From: Ascaphus truei
Taxonomy: Eukaryota > Chordata > Amphibia > Anura > Ascaphidae
NCBI GenBank assembly: GCA_036426205.1
Contig: CM071571.1
Location: forward strand, 109,403,257 to 109,467,256
Direction: 5' to 3'
DNA: 64,000 nucleotides
Below the pieces are notes generated by a model. It did no database searches and was not told the DNA's origin. It saw only the letters and a list, made by a program, of their open reading frames with translations. The translations under genes and the position numbers were made by a program. Shown piece after piece: positions 10,904 to 24,073 of this stretch; within the stretch, counting starts at the first letter, position 1, and every line of letters starts with the position of its first letter.

Positions 10904-12769
10904 ACATATATAAATAAACAATCCTTCCTTACCTTTGCGGTTATGTGCTACGGTAACGAAGCAGCATGAATGTATTTTTAATAATAGTGTACAGTGAGCA
11001 GGGGGTCCCCTGAGCTGAACCGCGTTGCTTTGTGGACCAGGGACCCCCTGCTTCCCGAGTTACAGGCCCCGGAATGTGTCATCGGGTGGCAGTGTCGCCA
11101 CCATCTTTATAGCACCCCATTCGCGCCGTGTCCGCTATAAATATGGCGGCGACACTGGCACCGGTGCCCCAAACTGGGGCCTGTAACTCGGGAAGCAGGG
11201 GGTCTCTGAGCCACAAATCTATGCAGTTCAGCTCAGGGGAACACCTGCTTCCGCACAATATTATTAAAAATACAGAAATGCTGCTTCATTACCATAGCGG
11301 ATAGCCGCTAAGGCAATGAAGGGGTTAAGGCAGAATAGCATGTTTATTGGGGACATTTGCCCCCAATAAACATAGCAATAAATAACATACACCTCCTGTG
11401 TATTTGAAATACATAAACAACAATAAATACATATAGTACTCACCACCCATTTTCGGCTGCCACGATGAAGGCCATCCTCCTCTTCATCCTGCCCATGCCC
11501 CCTCCGCTGCTGCAAAACAGACACAACAATGAAAACATCCAATGTAATGTCCCCATACCCCTTAATCACCATAGCGGTTATTAACCGCTACAGTCATTAA
11601 GGGGTTAACCCACCCTCACCCACCACTCGGGAGGCCTATATTACCCTCCACACTAACCCCACCCTGTGAGGCCTAACCACCCACACCACTACCCACAAGG
11701 GAGGCCTACCCACATACCGTTGGGGAACCCCCCCCCCACTCTCATACCCACAATAAAAAACAATAGTGACACACAATAAACATCATTCTATTTATTAAAT
11801 ACATTACCCACCCCCTGTACCCCCCCATAAATACAAGATTTATCCTTTTACAAACAGGGTTCATAAACAGCCGCACGCGAGTTCCGGTGGGCTGGCGGGC
11901 ACCTGACAGACCTACAGGGTACCAGCGCCCTTTTCAAACAGGTTCTGAGGGCGGTGTGGGTCCGCCAGCACCATGGCCCCCAGGTGGTCTCCTGGGCCTA
12001 CCGTGGGCCACAATTGGGTCCCCACGGTAGGCCCAAGGATGTCTGGGAGCCCCGGGTCAGACCCACAGGTGTCTGCGGGGCCTCGGGTGGTTCCCACGGG
12101 GATCTGGGGAACTCAAGAGTGCTCACTACGGGTCCGCGGAGCCTCCATGGATGTGGGACCACCGCTTCATCCCCGCACCTATGCGTCGGAGGTGCCCTCA
12201 TGGATGTGGGACCACCGCTTCATCCCCGCAGACTACAGGTCCACGGCGCCCCCACAGATGTGAGGCCACCGCTTCATCCCCGCATGTGTCACCCGTGGAA
12301 CCACCAGCCTGATACCCGTGAGATACCGAGGAGACCCGCAGTGGTCTCCAGAGGTCCCACGCAGAAACCACGGAACAAACCTGAATGTAAAAAAAATAAA
12401 CCTGGCCTTACATTCAATACATACACCCCCCCCCCAACACCTACAGTACAATAATGTGCAAAATAACTATTATCCAGATAGGGATAATAGATTATTGCCC
12501 ATTATTAAAAACATTAACTAGCATATTCAAATAAATATAAAGTGCTACTGACCTCATCAATAAGAAGTGTTCGTCGCAAGCAACATCTTGTCTTGCCCAC
12601 AAAATACATTCCCAAAACAAAGCCAATACATTGCAAATACATTCAGATATCAATTAAACCTTAAACACCTATCGGATAATAACCGCAAAGGTAATTAAGG
12701 GGTAAGCCACACTGGCCGATACCCACCCTTCACCCATGAATTTGTACAGTGGCTTCATCATGCAAATAT

Positions 12770-12870
12770 AATATATATATACAGATATAATTATTAGATT
12801 ATATATATATATATATTATTATATAATATATATATAATAATATATATATTATATTATATATACACACACA
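12770..12870. repeat. AT-rich microsatellite
   Basis: TA/ATT tract in the left arm of the giant palindrome. A CATA tetranucleotide array follows at 13510-13556, with a shorter counterpart (TATG) at 14987-15000. Confidence 0.9.
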
Positions 12871-13899
12871 CATGATGAACCAATATACAAATAAATGTAG
12901 AAGGGTTATCAAAAAACATGCTGTACTCCAAATAACAATTCTCCATACAGACACACTACAAAAAAATTAATTTCCTTTAATAATCCTAACTGAAGTTACA
13001 ATCACAATCATCAACTTTCAAACAAATACCTCAAATGCCATCAACACCATTGCATTACATTGTATATATGATGCATACAATCTATGCACCATATACATTC
13101 TGGCAAATGAATGTGTAACAATAACATTGCAAGCAAAATACAAATACCTCCCAACAAGTATACTATTTAAACCAATCAGTAAACATAAATCAATACCATT
13201 CATTAATGACATCCCTAAACAATTTACATTCCATCCTAACAATTAAACAATTAACAAATTCAGCCTTGAACAGAAGAATTTAACGTAAAAAAAAATATAG
13301 TACCAACAAGAATACAAAATTGAAAACCAAGGCTAACCCTGAGCTCAAGTACACCATACAATATCAAAATTACATCTATCTAATTTTAAAAATACATTAT
13401 ACACACATTTATGCATAGCAGCATAGACAAAGAATTAAAACACATCAAATCACGCTTTTAAAACAACATAATTTCTTACCCTGTATGTATATATCTCTCT
13501 AGACATACAACATACATACATACATACATACATACATACATACATACATACATACAGTGGCAAGAAATGATAAACCACAAAAAAAAAAAAAATACACATG
13601 TTTAAAAAGCTTTTAAAAAAATAACAAGTTAAATAAAATACATTTCTTAGTTCACTTACCATTACTTGCCCCCACCAACTCCCGTTGAACTGGTACTCAC
13701 GAACAAAACCACCAGGCACAAGGAACCCATAAAATAAAAAACCATAAATAAATAAACATTAAAACTAAAATCCAAATCATCCACGGGTCTTCTATTTGTA
13801 ATCCATCTTAATCTGTATTCTTCTTTTCTTCTATCTTTCTTCCGGGTCTTCTTCCCGTCTTCGGCCACGCCCTGGTCTTCTTCTTCTGTATGAGGTCCT

Positions 13900-14640
13900 T
13901 CTCCTCGGCGGTGGCTTCAAAATGAGACGAAATAGGCTTTTAAGGCCTATGACGTCACATTTTCGTCATGGTTCCCACGGCCCTGATTGGGAAACCCGTG
14001 AAAACCATGTGTTTTGGCCGAGAAAAAAAAATGATGACGTCACTAAAGGCAATGAGAGCACAGCCAATCAGAATGGCTTTGCTTCAATTGCCTTAAGATG
14101 ACGTCATGAAAAGAAACATGGCCGCCTCACATGGTACGGTAGCCAATCAGAGGTGGGAAGTCTATCCCTACTCTGATTGGCTCTAGTACATGTGACAGAG
14201 GCGTGGGGGGAACGGATTTTGTACGTCATTGAAAGCCTGTCACATGGTACGGTAGCCAATCAGAGCGTGGGAAGTCTATCCACCTGATTGGCTCTAGTAC
14301 CATGTGACAGGCTTTCAATGACGTCACATCCGTTCTCCCCCAAACCTCTGTCACATGGTATACTAGAGCCAATCAGAGTAGGGATGGAGTTCCCATGCTC
14401 TGATTGGCTACCGTACCATGTGAGGCCGGCCATGTTTCTTTTCATGACATCATCTTAAAGGCAATGAAGCAAAGCCATCTGATTGGCTGTGCTTCATTGC
14501 CTTTAAGTGACGTCATCATTTTTTTTTTCTCGGCCAAAACACATGGTTTTCACGGCCCAATCAGGGCTGTGGGAACCATGGCGAAAATGTGATGTCATAG
14601 GCCTTTAAAAGCCTATGTCGTCTCATTTTGAAGCCAGCCG
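13900..14640. promoter_or_regulatory. Palindrome core dense in CRE and CCAAT motifs
   Basis: Five perfect CRE palindromes TGACGTCA lie at 13950, 14035, 14099, 14319 and 14508. Eight CCAAT-type motifs (AGCCAAT or ATTGGCT) lie at 14062, 14141, 14176, 14254, 14286, 14367, 14403 and 14482. The arrangement is mirror-like about the palindrome centre. These are real sequence matches. Any promoter or enhancer activity is inference. Confidence 0.5.
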
Positions 14641-17600
14641 CCGAGGAGGAAGGACCTCATACAGAAGAAGAAGACCAGGGCGTGGCCGAAGACGGGAAGA
14701 AGACCCCGGAAGAAGATAGAAGAAAGAAGAAGAATAGAGATGAAGATGGATTACAAATAGAAGACCGTGGATGATTTGGATTTTTAGTTTAATGTTTTAT
14801 TTATGGTTTTTTATTTTTGGGTTCCTGTGCCTGGTGGTTTTTGTACGTGAGTAACAGTTCAACGGGAGTCGGTGGGGCAAGTAATGGTAAGTGAACTAAA
14901 GAAATATATTTATTTAACGTGTTATTTTTTAAAAGCTTTTTTAACATGTGTATTTTTTTTTGTGGTAATCATTTCTTGCCACTGTATGTATGTATGTATG
15001 TCTAGAGAGATATATACATACAGGGTAAGAAATTATGTTGTTTTTAAAAGCTTGATTTGATGTGTTTTAAATTAATTTGTCTATGCTGCTATGCATAAAT
15101 GTGTTGTATAATGTATTTTAAAATTAGATAGATGTAATTGTTGATATTGTATGTGTTGTACTGAGCTCAGGGTTAGCCTTGGTTTCAATTTTGTATTCTG
15201 TGTGGTACCATATATTTTTTACAGGTTAAATTCTTCCGTTCAAGGCTTGAATTGTTAATTGTTTAATTGTTAGGGATGGAATGTAAATTGTTTAGGGATG
15301 TCATTAATGAATGGTAATTGATTTATGTTTACTGGATTGGTTTAAATAGTATACTGTTGGGAGGTATTTGTTTTGCTTGCAATGTTATTGTTAACATCAT
15401 TTGCAGAATGTATATGGTGCATAGATTGTATGATTATATATACAATGTGAAATGCATGTGTTGATTGGCATTTGAGGTATTGTTTGGCAGTTGATGATTG
15501 TGATTGTAACTCAGTTAGGATTATTAAAGGAAATTAATTTTATTGTAGTGTGTCTGTATGGAGAAGGGTTATTGGAGTACAGCATGTTTTTGATAACCCT
15601 TCTACATTTATTTGTATATGGTTCATCGTGTGTGTGTATAATATATATATAATCTCTTCTCCTCTCTCTCTCTCTCCTCTCTCTATATATATATATTTGC
15701 ATGATGAAGCCACTGTACAAAATCATGGGTGAAGGGTGGGATCGGGCCAGTGTAGCTTAACCCCTTAATTACCTTTGCGTTTATTATCCGATAAGGTGTT
15801 TAAGGGGTTAATTGATATTGAATGGATTTTGAATGTATTGGCTTTGTTTGGCAATGTATTTGTGGGCAAGACAAGGATGTTTGGCGACGGAGACTTCTTA
15901 TTGATGAGTTCAGTAGCACTTTATTATTTATTGAATATGGCAGTTAGTTTTTAATAATGGGCAAATAATCTATTATCCCTATGGATAATAGTTATTTTGC
16001 ACATTATTGTACTGTAGGTGTTGGGGGGGGGGGGGTGTATGTATTGAATGTATAGGCCAGGTTTATTTTTTAACATTCAGGGTTTGTTCCGTGGTTCTGC
16101 GTGGGACCTCTGGAGACCACCTGCGGGTCTACTCGGGTATCTCACGGGTATCAGGCTGGTGGTTCCACGGGTGACACATGAGGGATGAAGCGTGTGGCCT
16201 CACATCTGTGGTGGCACGCGGACCCGTAGTCTGCGGGGATGAAGTGGTTGGTCAAATCCGTGGGGGCCCCGGGACCCATAGGTGGCGGGGATGAAGCGTC
16301 GGTCCCACATCCGTGGGGGCACCGCGGACCCGTATTGAGCACTCGTGAGTTCCCCAGACCCCCGTGGGAACCACCCGAGGCCCCGCAGACACTGGGGTCT
16401 GACCCGGGGCTCCCAGACATCCTTGGGCCACCGTGGGGACCCAATTGTGGCCCACTAGGCCCAAGGAGACCACCGGGGGCCATGGCGCTTGGCGGGACCC
16501 ACCAACAGGCCTCCAGAACCTGTTTGAAAAGGGCTGCTGGTACCCTGTAGGTCTGTCAGGTGCCCGCCAGCCCACGGGGACTCGCGTGGGGCTGTGTTAT
16601 GAACCCTGTTTGTAAAGGATAAATCTTGTATTTATGGGGGGGCACAGGGGTGGGTATGTATTTAATAAATAGAATGATGTTATTGTGTCACTATTGTTTT
16701 TATTGTTGGGTACTGGGGTGGGGGGGGGGTTCCCCAAAGGTATGTGGGTAGGCTCCCTTGTGGGTAGTGGGTGTGGTGGTTGGGTTTAGGCCTCACAGGG
16801 TGGGGGGTTAGTGTGGGAGGGTATATAGGCCTCCCGAGTGGTGGGTGAGGGTGGGTTAACCCCTTAATGACGTAGCGGTTAATAACCGCTATGGGGATTA
16901 AGGGTTAGGGGACATTACATGAATGTTTTATTGTTGTGTGTTTTGAGCAGGCACAGCGGAGGGCATGGCAGTGAAGAGGAGGATGCCTTCATCGTGGCAG
17001 CCGGAAATGGGTGGTGAGTGCTAGATGTATTTAATGTATTTATTGCTGTTTATGTATTTAAAATGGGCACATTCACTATTATCCCTTGGTGGATAATAGT
17101 AATGTGGCCATTACTATATGTATGTGTTAAGGGGGGGGGGGTTATTTCTTTATAGCTATGTATGTGATTAGACACATTAATTTGGGGGGGCACATAATTG
17201 GTACTGCAGGCCTGCGGGGGAACGCCCGAGTGCCCCCGCCAGGCCTATAGTATCATTGATGTGCATATATGTGTAGGTTAGGGGTGTTGGGGTTATATAT
17301 ATATATATATATTTATTTTTTTATTATATTGAGATATTTATTATTTAGATTTATTTATTATTTAGTGTGGGGCGTGCGTGTGTGATTATTTTTGTAGCGG
17401 GGGTGGGTGAAGGGGGTATTAGCCCAAACGGGGGTTGTTTAGGGCTGCGGGTGGGGGTAGCGGGATGCCTAACCCCTCATGACCGTAGCGGTATTAACTG
17501 CTATGGTCGTGAAGGGGTTAAGTGCACCCGCAACCCCCCCGCATGCCTAACACAAAGAACAAGGGCCAAATACCCCTTCACCCACCCCCGCTACCCACAA

Positions 17601-18211
17601 TAAACTGGCACGGTGGGTTAACCCTTCATTGCCTTAGCGGTTTGCCGCTAAGGTAATGAAGTGGGCTGTACATGCATTTTCCTGCCTCGGATGCATGCCG
17701 GGGCCTCGGTGCTGGTATCAGCTCCGGAGACCCGGCATCAATCACAGACAGGAAAAAGGCCTGATTTTTTCTAAGTGTCGCCCTTGCGATGCTTCTCCCC
17801 ACCAAGTGCCAACTTTAGTGTGGCGGGCTGGATTCCGATAAACTCTCCATTCTGGAGTGACCGATCAGCACCGAAGAGCTGATCGGGGCTACCTGAATTC
17901 AGCCGGGTTCAAAAAAGTGCCGATAAGTGGTTATCGGCAGCCGGATGCGATAAATTTTTATCGGGAAGAAAAGTTGCCGATAATTCCCACTTATCGGCGC
18001 TTACTGCATAGAAACCTAGGTGTTTATACAGAATGTAACAATGACCAGTCTTCTTCAGTGACTAATCCAAAAGATAGATACTTGTGATATTTAATAAAAG
18101 GACAAGTGTCTGCATCATCTTAGAAGTATACCGTATGTAGCTATAAACATGCATACTTTTTCTGCACACTGAGAATTAAAATGGTGTAACAAATGCGTAT
18201 CTTCTCATTAG

Positions 18212-18336
18212 TTCTCCAGCAGGTATGATTGAAGGAACTCCACAGCTTCATGCCAATGCTTGGAAGATATCATCAGCTTGTTTAACTCCAGTAAACATCC
18301 CAGTAGTGGATCCATGTGACATAAATCTTCAAAATG
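18212..18336 (+). CDS. OTOGL: Otogelin-like exon C: VWD-C8 linker and start of C8
   Basis: The exon is 125 bp, phase 2 in and phase 1 out. The acceptor is ATTAG (18207-18211) and the donor is GTAAAA (18337), a weaker but acceptable GT site. It reads LSPAGMIEGTPQLHANAWKI, then SSACLTPV and DPCDINLQN. The S-P-x-G-x-x-E motif followed by an N-x-W-K and Cys is the usual passage from a VWD into the C8 cysteine domain. It joins exon B in frame although about 14.6 kb of intron separates them. Confidence 0.88.
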
Positions 18337-19212
18337 GTAAAACGTTAACTACAAAAATGCCCTCAATTGTTGGTTTTGTACAATTATATATTATCTCTCC
18401 ATATCCCATAATGGTATATTGAGAGACAAGGCTCTGTCACTAGAATGAAGACCTTCAGAAAGACACATATTGGTCCCCCCCCTCCCCAGGGTAACAGTAA
18501 AACAAATATGATTACAGCTTTATCAGATTTATTTTCTTTAATTACATGTTTAAAGAGCATGATATAATAATACAATAAAAATATCACAGTGCTTTCACAC
18601 AGGACATATTATTAGCTATTACTAGAAAATATAAATCCTGCTTGGTGCTTCTTTTTTACCCTATATTTACATTCACACTACATGTCACACTATCATCTAC
18701 TTTCTATAAGGTTTTTTTTAAAACTATTTTACCATTCTTTAATTTATTTAAATTATTGATTTGTTGGGGATTACTTCTCTGCTGACATTATTCTCTGTCC
18801 CGTACTATACATGCACACAAATGTACAGTTTACTTGCTTCTGATTTTCCCATTGTATTCCATGGAAGGAGAAACCTCAAATGGTTTATCCAACCTAACAA
18901 TTTCAGGTGTTCATTTCAGACACATGCCAAACAGCAAAGTCTTGTCATGCTACAATTCATAGGCCCAGTTCCACAAACGTTTTAGCACGTCCACTCCCAG
19001 TCATGTAAATGGGAGTAAAGATTTGATAAAGCTTAGCACACTTTTGTTTGAAAAACATAACCTCTGGGCCCAAACTTTGCTGGACAGACCTTACTGCAGT
19101 TGGTTATATTTAAACAATGTGATATTGAAGCAATACTATGTTGTGTTCAAATGGGAAAAAAATTAGGGTTTCAATTATCATAGACCAAAGAATATACAGT
19201 AGTTCACTAGAA
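18337..19212. other. Intron, no feature recognised
   Basis: AT-rich intronic sequence with no coding exon, tandem repeat or bounded insertion that I can support. Confidence 0.5.
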
Positions 19213-19580
19213 CAAGGGAGCGCAATCTTTTTCCCTGCGCCCCCCTGCCAGCTGTCCCTGCGCCCCCCTGCCAGCTGTTCCCCTCTCTGTGTGCCCCCCT
19301 ACAACCTCAGCTTCGGCACCTGGGCGTCATGACGTCACATTGCCATGGCAACGTGATGTCACATGACCTCCTGGCGTAATTTGACGCCGCGTTGTCTTGG
19401 CGAAGCGTCTCCAGAAGCCGTCTGAGCCAAGGTAAGGGCAGTTTACAGATGTCTTCGCCGCTTCCCCGGCACTTCATTTAAGTGCCTTCAGGAAGCGCGT
19501 GGGGCCTCTGTAAACCCTGCGCCCCTCGAAGACAATCTCACGCCCCCCCTGGGGGGCGGCCCCCAGTTTGCACACACCTG
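19213..19580. mobile_element. hAT-type MITE, family 1
   Basis: The ends CAAGGGAGCGCAA and GCACACACCTG are inverted relatives. The flanks CACTAGAA (19205-19212) and CCCTAGAA (19581-19588) match at 7 of 8, an 8-bp target duplication as in hAT. The body is GC-rich (CGCCCCCCTG, TGACGTCACA) and recurs at 21322, 25733 and 62807. It has no coding capacity. Confidence 0.85.
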
Positions 19581-20325
19581 CCCTAGAATACAGCATAACT
19601 CTTACATAAGAAAATAAATAGCATCGGTATTCCCTATAATACTTTTTCAGTTAGTTTTGTGAATGTCACCTATGGCCACAGGCAAGATATATTGATCACA
19701 ATCAGCTTGCTTTATTTAGATTATGCTCTGTATTTTTTCTATATTGTATTATGTATATTTAATTATGAAAAGTATATTAGCCACGTGAACTGGGATTCAT
19801 CAAGTCATGATGCAGGGTTACACACCCAGATACTGCGGTAACAGCTGTTCATGTCAATGGCAATTAACGCTGAATCTGGGTACAATACACTGCATGGCTG
19901 CTTGATAAATCACAGCCAATGTTAGTGGCAGAGCCTGCACTACGTTAAACAGCATTGTATTGCATATGTCTCCTGAGTTACTAGTGCATTTACTGTACAT
20001 TTTAGGAGTTTTCTGGCTAAGTATATTGGTGTTTTTTTGTTTTTTTTAAATAACTAAAGATAAGCAGGCGCTTGTTTAGATGTAACACCCTTATTCTGGG
20101 CAAGCATAAGTGAATTCAGTAGAATAAGGAAAGTGACTGATGATTAAATTAACTGGTTATTCTTAGATCTTGGTGTTTATCAAGGAATTACCTTTTTGTT
20201 ATGCACAACCCTGTGACATACAACTTAACATATTTGTTCATCATCTTGATACCGTAGATAGCATCACTGGTACAATATTCCAATTGCAATTTACAAGGCT
20301 CTATTAAACAGAGATTTCCTTACAG

Positions 20326-20535
20326 TTGGATACGCAAGCCACTGTGATGTCATGAATCAAGAACTTTTTGCACCATGTCATGCATATGTGAGTCCTGGAT
20401 TATATTACCAGCTGTGTCGATTTGATGCATGCAAGTGTGGGAGCAGCTGTCTGTGCAATTCTCTTGCCCACTATGCCTACATCTGCAGCAAGCACGGGGT
20501 TATTATCAATTTCAGATATCAAGTTTCCTATTGCG
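20326..20535 (+). CDS. OTOGL: Otogelin-like exon D: C8 domain
   Basis: The exon is 210 bp, phase 1 in and phase 1 out. The acceptor is TACAG (20321-20325) and the donor is GTGAGT (20536). It encodes 70 codons from VGYASHCDVMNQELFAPC to YQVSYCG. The Cys pattern (C...C...C...C-K-C...C-L-C...C) and YQLCRFDACKC are diagnostic of the C8 domain that packs against VWD in mucin/VWF-type D assemblies. No ORF break is present. Confidence 0.92.
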
Positions 20536-21321
20536 GTGAGTATATAAATCGACAAAGGCATTATGTTGTGATTCATGTTTTTTTTTAATATCTATTACTT
20601 ATTTATGAGATTTAGCAGAAGTTTTTAGTAATAAAACAGTGCATTATTATAATGCATTCTGTTTGTACATGCATCACAGCGTACAGTTAATTTTAATTGC
20701 TAGTCAAGCACGCTGTCTTTTTCATATGTTTGCGGTATGGTTTTCACCGTTAGAATGGAAAGTGTGAGAACCGCATAACTGTATAATAAAACAATTGTGT
20801 GGGTGCTCCTGGAGAATGTGGAGGGATTTAACTATAGTAACTAGTGGAATAAGGAGAGGTGGTCTTTCAAATGGAAAGGAAGAATGGGGAGCGGAGCTCT
20901 TGGTCTCTCTTTAGTCATAGAATTTAGTCTAATAATTGCAAGAAGTCTCTCTAATTTGAGGCTTATTTTTGCAGAAGACAGTGAAATCAAGACATTTAGA
21001 CATATCACATTAAGTAATGTTTTTGTTTATAGTGTAGAAGACAATTAAAACTAAAAAAAATGCTTCATCATACCTTAATTACACCACCTAATTAAAAACA
21101 ATAGTTCATTTCTAAATGACTTGCTTTAGGGGAGAGTGTTAAACACCCACGTTCCAGCTTCACGTTGCATAGCCAGCAACCAACTTCGCACTGATGAGAT
21201 CCAAAGGTCGAAAGAGCTGTCTGTGAGCAGGGTTACTGGCTATGCACGTCTTTAAAGCAGCAACACGTGAATTCTTATGTTTTTTTTTTAAAATAAACCA
21301 GTTGTGTAGTATTAGATAATA

Positions 21322-21597
21322 CAGCGGTGCGCAAAGTGGGGGGGAGGGCGCGAGATTCTCTGTGGGGGGGCGCGGGGTTTACAGAGGCCCTGAGCACTTC
21401 CCGAAGGCATTTAAATTAATGCCTGGGAAGCTGCAAGGCCTCTGTAAACTTCTCCTTACCTTGATTCAGACGGCTCCTGATGACGCGTCGCCATGGCAAC
21501 CAGGGTCATGTGACATCATGACGCCAGGACGTCCGAGTCAAGGTAAGCAGGGGGGACAGCCGGCAGGGGGGCGCAGGTATAAAAGATTGCGCTCCCG
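21322..21597. mobile_element. hAT-type MITE, family 1, inverted orientation
   Basis: A perfect 8-bp target duplication AGATAATA flanks it (21314-21321 and 21598-21605). The ends CAGCGGTGCGCAAAG and TTGCGCTCCCG are inverted relatives. Copy 1 of the host repeat has ATTAGATAATAGTG uninterrupted at about 2282-2295, which is the empty site. Confidence 0.9.
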
Positions 21598-22087
21598 AGA
21601 TAATACATACTGCATTTTTGTTTTAAATTCAACTCTTAATGCCATTTTAATGAGTTTTAAAGCATCCTTTGATTTCTAAAGCAGGTTTAACCCACCTCCC
21701 CAGCAATGCAAGATCTTTGCAACACTTTTCTGTTTGGGATCATTTGTTGACAATATTCAAAGCAGTTTTAGCTGCAAACTGTAACAATAGATAATGTTAC
21801 CTTAGTAATATAAGGATACGTTATAGCTGCTGAGTTACACTGACTGAAGCAGCCATTATGTTAGGCACACAATTAGGATTTTTACAGGTTTGTAACAGGA
21901 GCACCAAACGATTGCCAGTTTAGGTAAGAATATAGAATTATGCATTGCCACATGCTTTACATATAAAAGTAAGAAGAAAAAAGGGATGGGGGGAGGGTGG
22001 GGTGTACAGTACAGCTGCAACTGCCGGTTGTAGACTGCTTGCCTTGAGAATTCTGCACTAAACCCCATCCAATGCTGTGAGACTTCT

Positions 22088-22236
22088 GCAGCCAGACTAA
22101 TGGCCCATCGGATTAACACAGCGGGGTCGCTGCATTTGAATGGGACTCACGCTGTGTGAATCCTACCAGGCTGGGAGTCCCATTCCAACTCTGGGACCCC
22201 CACTGTGTTAATCTGATGGGCCATTACAGCCTTCTG
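22088..22236. mobile_element. Palindromic MITE
   Basis: Arms reading GCCAGACTAATGGCCCATCG and its inverse (ending near 22230) face each other across about 80 bp. The same family recurs at 24074-24218 with longer arms. Confidence 0.7.
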
Positions 22237-22680
22237 TTGACCATCTCACAAGTTACTGGGAGTGGTTTAAAACCGGCAGTTGCATCTGTAGTATTGCTGC
22301 TTTAGCTCGGGCTGTACTGAAAAGCTGCATAATACAGCAGACCTAAGCTTATCCATGTTAAAATGGATATGAAGTAAAGTGTGACACACTGTGCTCATTT
22401 GCATGTCATTACCCAGAATCCCTGGCTGCAGTGAAAGCACTGTTTGCTAATCTATAACGGGAAAGACAGGGTTGCAGATCTGTCTGAGACATGCAAATGC
22501 CCCACAAGTGGCATTTTTATTTGCTAAAAACAGTTCTGATGTCATAATAGAAAGTTCCTGAAAACATAGAATATACAGTAGAATAATTTTCATTGGAAAA
22601 TGAAGACTAACCCATATAATGACCTGTAGATAGAGAAATGGAAACAACGAGTCAACATGTCAAATAAACTGCACATGTAC

Positions 22681-22795
22681 TGTATGATATGATATTCCCT
22701 TCATTTCATATGATATAATATGATATTCCATTCATATGATATGATTTTCCATTCATTTCATATGATATGATTTTCCATTCATTTCATATGGTATG
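22681..22795. repeat. Short tandem array (TTCATATGATATGAT-like units)
   Basis: About four imperfect copies of a 27-28-bp unit containing CATATGATATGATTTTCC. The array lies close to the left limit of the region duplicated at 29684 onward. Confidence 0.8.
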
Positions 22796-22893
22796 GCGGT
22801 TATTGGACATTTTACCAGCATTGGCAATTTGTTTAGAAGTATATTCCTTTTAAAGTTCAAATACAGTACTAAATGGTGAATTTTATCCTATAG

Positions 22894-23059
22894 GGGTCAT
22901 ATGTCGATATGGAATGTTGTACCACCAGTGTTCCTCATATTGTGGACGTTCTTGCTCATCTCTTTCTTCTGGCGAAGTCTGCAGTGATGAATGTATTGAG
23001 GGATGCAATTGCCCTGAAGGGAAATACTTTGAAGAGTCTATTAACTTTTGTGTGGCAAT
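22894..23059 (+). CDS. OTOGL: Otogelin-like exon E: TIL domain
   Basis: The exon is 166 bp, phase 1 in and phase 2 out. The acceptor is CTATAG (22888-22893) and the donor is GTAAGT (23060). It reads GVICRYGMLYHQCSSYCGRSC, then CSDECIEGCNCPEGKYFEES and CVA. The C...C...C pattern with EGCNCPEG is a trypsin-inhibitor-like (TIL) domain, which follows C8 in D assemblies. A second, frame-broken copy lies at 29950-30113. Confidence 0.92.
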
Positions 23060-24073
23060 GTAAGTATTATGTGTTATGTTTGAGGGAACATATCAATGGC
23101 AGCATTTTCATTAAATGACTGCAGCATTGCATATTATTAAATATAATTTGGCTTGGTTTAAGGAAGATTAAACAGACTGCAATTCATCTGAGACACATGC
23201 TGTGTGGGCCTGCATACATTCTGCATAGAACTAGCAGACAGGTTCATGTTCATAATATGGTCGCTTCCTTTATAAAACGGGCAGGCAGTATAGAAAGCAT
23301 TGAATGAGGCTGTTGCAGCAGAACCAATATTTGTGGTCAATAGTGCAGATCACTCAATACTCCCAATAGGGATGTGCACAAATCTGTCTTTTTCGTGATA
23401 ATGTTTGCAAGAAAATTAAACTTCGTAAAGAATGTCAAGCATTAAAAAGTCAATGGAAATTGCAAATTTGTGAGAATTCCCAATGGTCTCTTAAATTCCA
23501 CTCTAATTTCTCTTCTCTCGGATACTATAAATAGGGCACAAGTCCTTTGATAGTCATCATAGGGCTGAATGGGAAAGAAGTTTAAACTCCATAAAGAGCA
23601 CAAGCAGTAGCAAAGTTGTGAGAAGGAGGAATGGCTCAAGTCCTGGTAGTCAATCAGGTGACTCTGAGGGTTTTTTGGGGGAAGGTCACTAATAATGAGT
23701 GTTTCTGATTTATTCAATGTTTTTCCATTAATTGCATTAGCAACACTCGCAATTCATTGCTAGTGAATTGTTACACTGTTTATATTAGCACTGGGGCGCC
23801 GCACAGTATCTGTTTTTCACTAATAAGGAATGTACTTAGCACTGGTAGACTAAATAATAGTAGTGATGATGAGGCTGTGGGGGCAGATCCAGCATGAGCT
23901 GATTATAGTGGGCAGCATAGTCATGGCGAAAAGGGGCCTTCTGGCAGTAAACAACACATGCACCAATTATGTCTAATCCATTACCAAGTTACGGTTCACA
24001 AAGCTTTTGATAGGGTGCGTATGTACAGATACGGCCAACTGTATTCCCCCTTTTGCCTTAGGAAAACCTGTGG

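Larger units (their letters stand above)
10338..18020. repeat. Giant hierarchical palindrome / foldback element (about 7.7 kb)
   Basis: Left-half sequence recurs inverted in the right half around a centre near 14200-14280. Paired landmarks are: 10350 (GCAGTAAGCCCCGATA) with about 18005; 11440-11510 with 16950-17010; 11556-11608 with 16858-16910; 11880-11950 with 16500-16570; 12420-12480 with 15960-16030; 12890-13260 with 15230-15640; and 13440-13920 with 14630-15050. Each arm is about 3.8 kb with roughly 10% divergence and indels. Smaller inverted repeats are nested inside (10629-10903, 10985-11270, 17473-17521). Long frames inside, such as 11954-12454, are not conserved between arms as proteins. 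No transposase was seen. It lies wholly within the intron between exons B and C. Confidence 0.85.
21270..22594. repeat. Dispersed repeat, copy 2 of 3
   Basis: Paralogue of 2240-3182, longer because of the hAT MITE at 21322-21597 and a hairpin MITE at 22088-22236. It reads through the site where copy 1 carries its Harbinger-like insertion. Confidence 0.8.

Noticed and set aside
11954..12454. 166-residue frame inside the giant palindrome
   Set aside because: The inverted counterpart near 16000-16550 breaks the frame; GC-rich repeat, not a gene.
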